The position numbers and the translations under genes were made by a program. A stretch of 10,230 nucleotides of DNA from Lachnospiraceae bacterium (GTDB lineage: Bacteria > Bacillota > Clostridia > Lachnospirales > Lachnospiraceae), in assembly GCA_017476305.1 (NCBI GenBank), contig JAFVAA010000262.1, forward strand, positions 1-10,230, given 5' to 3'. Numbering within the stretch: position 1 is the stretch's first letter; every line of letters starts with the position of its first letter. Positions 6,373 through 10,230 of this stretch are shown here, in pieces. The notes below the pieces were generated by a model, which searched no databases, had not been told where the DNA came from, and saw only the letters and a program-made list of their open reading frames with translations.

Positions 6373-7182
6373 TTACACTCTGCCCCCTCCCGAAAATTCT
6401 TCGAACAGTGTTCCGATTCTCTCCTCTGCCCAATCATACTGGCTCATATATTCGCCATGAAAATTCGCCAGCACCGTCTTGTTCCTCTTAAGCGCAGAGT
6501 AATAATCACATGGAATCTTCTCCGGCACGATTGCATAAAAATTCCTTTCCTGCCGGAACACATCCCCACAGCCAATATCCTCTAACCTCATTCTGACATC
6601 CCTGACAAGTTGTGCAAAATATTTTCTCTGATTCCGTTCGTCGCTCACCGCATCTCTCCAAAGGACTGCCCGAAGCTCTGCATTTGTGGCAGAAGCACCT
6701 CTCCTGTCGATCAGGTATGCAAACAGCTCCTTTGCCTTTGTCCTCCGGAAGCGTACCGGCTCCCCATCATAAAATACCTCGAAATTTCCGAAACACTGGA
6801 CATATAATCCTGAAATCTCCTCTTTTATGGGATTCCTCAAATGTTCCAAAGCATCACGCACATCCTCCTCTAAGACCGGCTTCACGATATATCCGCTCAC
6901 ATACAGCCTGAGAGCATCGAGCGCATACTGTGGATGTGCTGTGACCATGATGATATTAATTTGCGGTCTGATTTCTTTAAACTCCTTTGCCATCTCCAGT
7001 CCATCAAGATCCGGCATACTGATATCTAAGAACACCACATCAAACTCCTTTTCCCAAAAAACAGCAAGTGCCGTATCTGCCCTGCCTGCCATTTCCATAT
7101 ACGCAGACGGCACGACTTTTTCTAAAATCTCCTGCATATATCTTAACGCTACTGCTTCATCATCTACGATCAATATATTCAT
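6373..7182 (-). CDS. SAPR-family response regulator (REC, SARP-like winged helix, short BTAD-like tail)
   Basis: This 269-residue protein is a predicted transcription activator worked by the upstream sensor kinase. The receiver (1-118) has VDDE (acidic pair Asp7/Asp8), phospho-Asp53 in FLDISMP, Thr81 and Lys101. The output domain begins near residue 125 with LYVQCFGNFEVFYDG, the typical opening of the SARP/AfsR winged-helix domain, then RRTKAKELFAYLIDRRG, and ends in a short tail with FHGEYMSQYDWAEER that resembles the end of a bacterial transcriptional activator (BTAD) domain. I place it in COG3947 (SAPR) from family knowledge, not a search. ATG 7182 is chosen: GGGAG lies eight bases upstream and the receiver starts there; an open frame to 7233 has no such support. 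It follows the kinase stop by 72 bp in one operon and probably binds the 36-bp elements before its own operon and the STAS and cyclase genes. Confidence 0.92.
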   Translation of the reverse strand: MNILIVDDEAVALRYMQEILEKVVPSAYMEMAGRADTALAVFWEKEFDVVFLDISMPDLDGLEMAKEFKEIRPQINIIMVTAHPQYALDALRLYVSGYIVKPVLEEDVRDALEHLRNPIKEEISGLYVQCFGNFEVFYDGEPVRFRRTKAKELFAYLIDRRGASATNAELRAVLWRDAVSDERNQRKYFAQLVRDVRMRLEDIGCGDVFRQERNFYAIVPEKIPCDYYSALKRNKTVLANFHGEYMSQYDWAEERIGTLFEEFSGGGRV

Positions 7183-7254
7183 CTCAGTTTCTCCCTTTTC
7201 CTCCGACTCCATACTCATACATGGCCAGATCATATCCTATGCTCACTCATGTTT

Positions 7255-8598
7255 TCATCTGCCATCCCTGGGAATCAAAATCGTGCATACGGTTCCTTTC
7301 CCCTTCTCGCTCTCGATCCTTAGTTCGCCACGGCATTCAAACCACAGGCGTTTTTTCACATTCCGGATACCGATATGCGTATCATCTAAATCCTCCAGAC
7401 CATCTGTATCAAAGCCTGCACCATTATCTGCCACCTTTACTGCATGATGGGTGTCCGTCCTCTCAGATGTGATCGTTATCCTGCCGCTGGATGTTTTGCT
7501 TTTCCGAATGCCATGCCTGATTGCATTTTCTGCCAGAGGCTGTAAAGTCAGTACCGGAAGCTCAAAGGCTTCATCCTGTATGTCGTATTCTACCTCCAGA
7601 TCATCCTCAAACCGAAGCTTTTCTAACTCCAGATATTTTTCTGTGTGTTCCAATTCGTCCAAAAACCTCACAGGATGCTCTGTCGTAAGGGAATCCAGAT
7701 TTTTTCTTAAATATTTCGAAAAATCCCCCAGTGCCGCCCTCGTTTTCTGCGGATCCTTATCTGCATGATACATAATAGACTGAAGCACATTGTATAGAAA
7801 ATGCGGCTGTATCTGAGAAAGCGTCAGCCTGGTCTGTATCCTGTCCATCCGGGTTGATCTGTCGATTGCATACATTACTTTATGTCTTTCATACAGAATA
7901 AAAATAATCAGCGCGGTAACGATAACCGCAATATTGTTCAGACTGACTTCCTTTATGATATGGTCCAATAAAAAAGCAGACAAAGGAATCAGCGTACTAA
8001 AAAGAAGCACCTTTCTAAAAAAAACATCTGCCTTTCTATACCAGAACAGGATGATGGTTCCGATAAATCCAAATGTGACCAGAGTCACATAGAACCATAC
8101 CGGATAACCAAAAGAACGCACATAATGATTTGCCCCGTCAAAATGGTATAAAAAACCGGTAAACGGTGTAACAATCAGTAAAATCATCAGCAGAAGCTCC
8201 AAAGCCTGAAAAAAACGTATCAGCTTTCTGACTGCTCTGTTTCCTGCTGATGTGATGATATCCATATAGATGACCTGCAGGAAAAAAGTGGTCAAAAATG
8301 CACCGGTCAAAAAATACCCAAAGACAGCAATACGTATTCCGATCAAGGAAAAAGAGTCTACAGCCCCTTCACAAAATATGATGACCAGATTAAAAAGATT
8401 GTATAAAAAAATCGCAATATAAAAGATCAGAATTTCTTTCGTATATGGAATCGTAATTTTCTTCATGAAAGTATGCTTTCTGTCCTGTCTTATGCTAATA
8501 AGCATAGAAAATATGATAATCAGCAGTACAAGCTCAAAACTCATCTCACTGACTGCCTGTATAAACAAAGGGATTTCTATCCGTCTGATCAGTTCCAT
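7255..8598 (-). CDS. LytS-type seven-helix sensor histidine kinase
   Basis: This 447-residue membrane kinase very likely phosphorylates the SAPR regulator encoded directly behind it. About seven hydrophobic segments occupy residues 20-237 with only short loops, so the signal may be a small ligand or a membrane state. A short coil leads to the His_kinase (PF06580-type) motif QIQPHFLYNVLQSIMY with His266. The ATPase domain has LQPLAENAIRHGI (Asn358), ADNGAGF (Asp391) and HIGIRNVKKRL. Its C-terminus is complete (GKGTVCTILIPRDG). ATG 8598 is chosen over the longer frame to 8625 because GGGAGG lies six bases upstream. The messenger leader is about 108 bases long and can fold near this ribosome site. 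The shared 36-bp promoter lies upstream, suggesting autoregulation. Confidence 0.93.
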   Translation of the reverse strand: MELIRRIEIPLFIQAVSEMSFELVLLIIIFSMLISIRQDRKHTFMKKITIPYTKEILIFYIAIFLYNLFNLVIIFCEGAVDSFSLIGIRIAVFGYFLTGAFLTTFFLQVIYMDIITSAGNRAVRKLIRFFQALELLLMILLIVTPFTGFLYHFDGANHYVRSFGYPVWFYVTLVTFGFIGTIILFWYRKADVFFRKVLLFSTLIPLSAFLLDHIIKEVSLNNIAVIVTALIIFILYERHKVMYAIDRSTRMDRIQTRLTLSQIQPHFLYNVLQSIMYHADKDPQKTRAALGDFSKYLRKNLDSLTTEHPVRFLDELEHTEKYLELEKLRFEDDLEVEYDIQDEAFELPVLTLQPLAENAIRHGIRKSKTSSGRITITSERTDTHHAVKVADNGAGFDTDGLEDLDDTHIGIRNVKKRLWFECRGELRIESEKGKGTVCTILIPRDGR

Positions 8599-8603
8599 TT
8601 TCC

Positions 8604-8677
8604 GCCTCCCAAAGATACCTCTCAATTCAAGGAGGGGATGTAAAAAATACTATTTTTCACACCCCACTACAAGGAGA
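8604..8677 (-). promoter_or_regulatory. structured 5' leader of the kinase operon with possible anti-SD switch
   Basis: The minus-strand RNA GGGGTGTGAAAAA (ending near 8653) pairs with TTTTTTACATCCCC (ending at 8634) through GGGG/CCCC, a one-base bulge, TGT/ACA, one G-U pair and an A/U run. CTCCTTG flanks it on both sides. The downstream CCTCC (8631-8635) can pair with GGAGG of the ribosome site at 8605-8610. It shares two bases with the hairpin's CCCC arm, so the two structures exclude each other. This is a hand-folded proposal only. Confidence 0.4.
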
Positions 8678-8713
8678 TATAAAAGCAACAAAAAAATAAA
8701 TGCTACGAATATA

Positions 8714-8749
8714 AGTATAGCACAGTAAATACTACCACAGTACTACAAA
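8714..8749 (-). promoter_or_regulatory. shared 36-bp promoter/operator, copy C (kinase/regulator operon)
   Basis: On the minus strand this reads TTTGTAGTACTGTGGT, AGTATTTAC, TGTGCTATACT. The extended -10 is TGCTATACT, with predicted start near 8707. Heptamers GTAGTAC and GTAGTAT begin 11 bp apart. Upstream DNA (8750-8780) is rich in A/T runs and includes the palindrome AAAAGATCTTTT (8749-8760). From about 8781 to 8862 I see nothing recognisable. Confidence 0.77.
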
Positions 8750-8862
8750 AAAGATCTTTTGAAAAATTTTGTAAAAAAAAGTAACGCATCCAATTATCTG
8801 CAATCTAAAACATATTTGACTTTTCCATTGATACAGGAGATGTACCTTGATTTGACGTGGGA

Positions 8863-8888
8863 AGTTTGAGTGATTAGTTTGAGTGATT
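8863..8888. repeat. perfect tandem duplication of a 13-bp unit
   Basis: AGTTTGAGTGATT occurs twice in direct succession at 8863-8875 and 8876-8888. It lies between the terminator-like hairpin at 8927 and promoter C, outside any supported gene, and looks like a recent slippage duplication. Confidence 0.9.
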
Positions 8889-8926
8889 TATTAAGATAAA
8901 ACCTGATTATCGGAACAATTGAAACA

Positions 8927-8960
8927 GATGGGATTGTTGCTTGATCGTAACAATCCCATC
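8927..8960 (-). terminator. 12-bp-stem hairpin terminator behind the outer GGDEF gene
   Basis: GATGGGATTGTT (8927-8938) and AACAATCCCATC (8949-8960) are perfect reverse complements around a ten-base loop. On the minus strand TGTTTCAATTGTT follows, a broken T run. No gene converges from the plus strand, so the hairpin most likely ends transcripts of the GGDEF region. It begins only seven bases after the stop of the possible 42-codon ORF. Confidence 0.72.
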
Positions 8961-8967
8961 CTCTTCA

Positions 8968-9096
8968 TCAGACATAAATATAATCTCGCAGAATAATGCG
9001 GTCAAGGACTTCGTGACATTTCTCATTCAGTTCAGATAGATATTTCCATGTGATATGTAATCTCCCTACACGCACCTCCGCATCATTTTCAAACAC
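8968..9096 (-). CDS. possible 42-residue ORF or gene remnant of unknown function
   Basis: I do not recognise this. A GTG at 9096 overlaps the TAG stop of the GGDEF gene (TAGTG) and opens a 42-codon frame. It contains GRLHITWKYLSELNEKC and ends in ILRDYIYV. The composition looks like a real protein rather than noise: a mix of charged and aromatic residues with a likely helix. The hairpin terminator follows at once. Against it, there is no good ribosome site, and the frame stays open upstream inside the GGDEF gene to a TAA near 9125, with no other start. It may be a translationally coupled small protein, the 3' remnant of a lost gene, or chance. Confidence 0.3.
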   Translation of the reverse strand: MFENDAEVRVGRLHITWKYLSELNEKCHEVLDRIILRDYIYV

Positions 9097-10230
9097 TATT
9101 CCGTACGTACCGCTTTCATCTCTTTTTTGTTAAGATACATAGCTTTATCCGCTCTTTTAAATACCGCGTCTGCATTGCTGTCCCTTTCCGGGTCAAAGCA
9201 GGCATAGCCAAAAGCCGCAGAGACCTTCTCCCAGTTTTTTAGCGTCTCATCTTCCTCCCATGCTTTCATACAGGCTTTCATCTCCGTATGAAGCTCCCCG
9301 ATATGCTCATAATCGTGTCCGCGTAATATCACAACAAACTCATCTCCCCCGATACGGAATACCGGTGAATGTTTGAAAACATCACAGACCATCTGGCAGC
9401 ACTTTTTGATCATGATATTGCCCTTGTCATGCCCATAGGTATCATTTACTCGTTTCAGGTAGTTCAGGTCTATCATGGCTATGCCAAATTCCGCTTCCCC
9501 GCTTTCGATCTCCCAGTCCTTGACCGCATTGTCATATGCCGCACGGTTCCGAAGTCCCGTGAGCGCATCCGTGACAGACTTTTCCTCCAGTTTGCGGGAA
9601 ATATCCCTTTCCTTTTGCAAGGCGTTCTGGGTAGAAGTCACCTGGTTTATATAGTCACCAATCTGCATGATCATATCCGAAAACTGCAGGGCGAGGGCAG
9701 AAATCTCATCCCTGGATGTCACGACCTGATGAATCTTTTCAGCCAGCGAGGTATCTTTATTGGAGGCATACTCCTGCACAAAGGACTGCATCGTCCCCAG
9801 ACGCTTAATAAACCTGTGATAGATGAACCAGATGAGTATCGCTAAAAAAAGCGCAATCGCAAATCCAATCAGACCCACCGCCCGCAGTGTGATCATGACG
9901 ATATCATGATTGATCCTGTCTGCCTCGACCTCCGCTCCTACGACACCTATGACTTCCCCATTCATCTGAAGGAGTGAGTAGCACGCATAGGTATAACCAT
10001 ACTCATTATCGTATACCTCAAATCCGTCCACATCCTTTTTTTCAATGGTATCCCATATTTTCTCATGGCTTTCACGGGTTCCATCCCCAAATGGCAGCCC
10101 TAACTGGCGTTACAGCTTTCCATCTGCTTCAAGATCCTCCGAAAGCGGATCCATCAGATAACTGAGGGAATATGGCAGATCGGCATCTTCCTCCGGGACC
10201 GCAAGGTAAGTATATGCTAACCCATAGGTA
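9096..10230 (-). pseudogene. Cache-type membrane sensor with GGDEF domain, interrupted by a stop codon (5' end outside window)
   Basis: The frame entering at 10229 reads TYGLAYTYLAVPEEDADL and runs to a TAA at 10110-10112. It then continues in the same frame with RQLGLPFGDGTRESHEKI into the long open part, so both sides belong to one protein. After the sensor (ending near VIGVVGAEVEADRI, typical of a Cache domain) come a transmembrane helix, a HAMP-like linker with a long coil, and a GGDEF domain. The cyclase has DALTGLRNRAAYDN, IDLNYLKRVND and an intact GGDEF motif; the position of the inhibitory I-site holds FKHS, so no I-site. A GTG at 10031 could start a shortened form, but no convincing ribosome site was seen. 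Unless the stop is suppressed or is a sequencing error, the sensor is lost. The tail ends normally at 9096. Confidence 0.85.

Noticed and set aside
6827..7447. Plus-strand open frame (206 codons) across the regulator and the kinase end
   Set aside because: Ser/Ile-rich antisense shadow crossing two well-supported genes; no start signal.
1..10230. CRISPR array, tRNA/rRNA genes, insertion sequences or phage attachment sites
   Set aside because: No regularly spaced repeat-spacer pattern, tRNA-like cloverleaf, transposase-like protein or terminal repeat set was seen on either strand.

Overview
The window looks like chromosomal DNA of a low-to-moderate GC Firmicute, most likely a gut-type Clostridium relative of the Lachnospiraceae. 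This rests on purine-rich AGGAG-type ribosome sites in front of most genes, A/T-rich spacers, and the make-up of the proteins: hybrid kinases, a SAPR-type response regulator, REC-GGDEF and GGDEF proteins. No rRNA, tRNA, IS element or CRISPR array was seen. Every gene I accept lies on the minus strand, so the biological order runs from high to low coordinates.

Layout in the direction of transcription. (1) 10230-9096: the C-terminal part of a membrane sensor with a GGDEF domain, broken by an in-frame TAA at 10110-10112. A possible 42-codon tail ORF and a hairpin follow. (2) 8598-6373: a seven-helix LytS-type sensor kinase and a response regulator with a SARP-like output domain, ending at a strong intrinsic terminator (6254-6298). 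(3) 5999-5700: a single STAS-domain protein. (4) 5422-4058: a cytoplasmic REC-GGDEF protein with a degenerate second GGDEF-like domain. (5) 4004-1736: a hybrid kinase whose extracellular sensor has been cut out and whose frame is broken. (6) 1598-36: another membrane kinase ending in a truncated pseudo-receiver.

The most interesting feature is regulatory. Units 2, 3 and 4 are each preceded by the same 36-bp element, at 8714-8749, 6193-6228 and 5464-5499. By eye, 26 of 36 positions are identical in all three. Each copy has an extended -10 (TGnTAYANT), no good -35, and in its place two GTAG-type heptamers spaced 11 bp apart. This is the operator geometry used by SARP-family activators, and the only DNA-binding regulator in the window has a SARP/SAPR-type output domain. 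I infer that the kinase/regulator pair controls itself, the STAS protein and the diguanylate cyclase, which would link an unknown membrane signal to c-di-GMP and to a STAS partner outside the window.

The genes directly behind these promoters look intact. The outer sensor genes show damage: a nonsense codon, a deletion with frameshift, and an abrupt end next to a methyl-accepting-chemotaxis-like reading frame. This could be decay of accessory signalling genes or assembly error. No family was confirmed by a database search.
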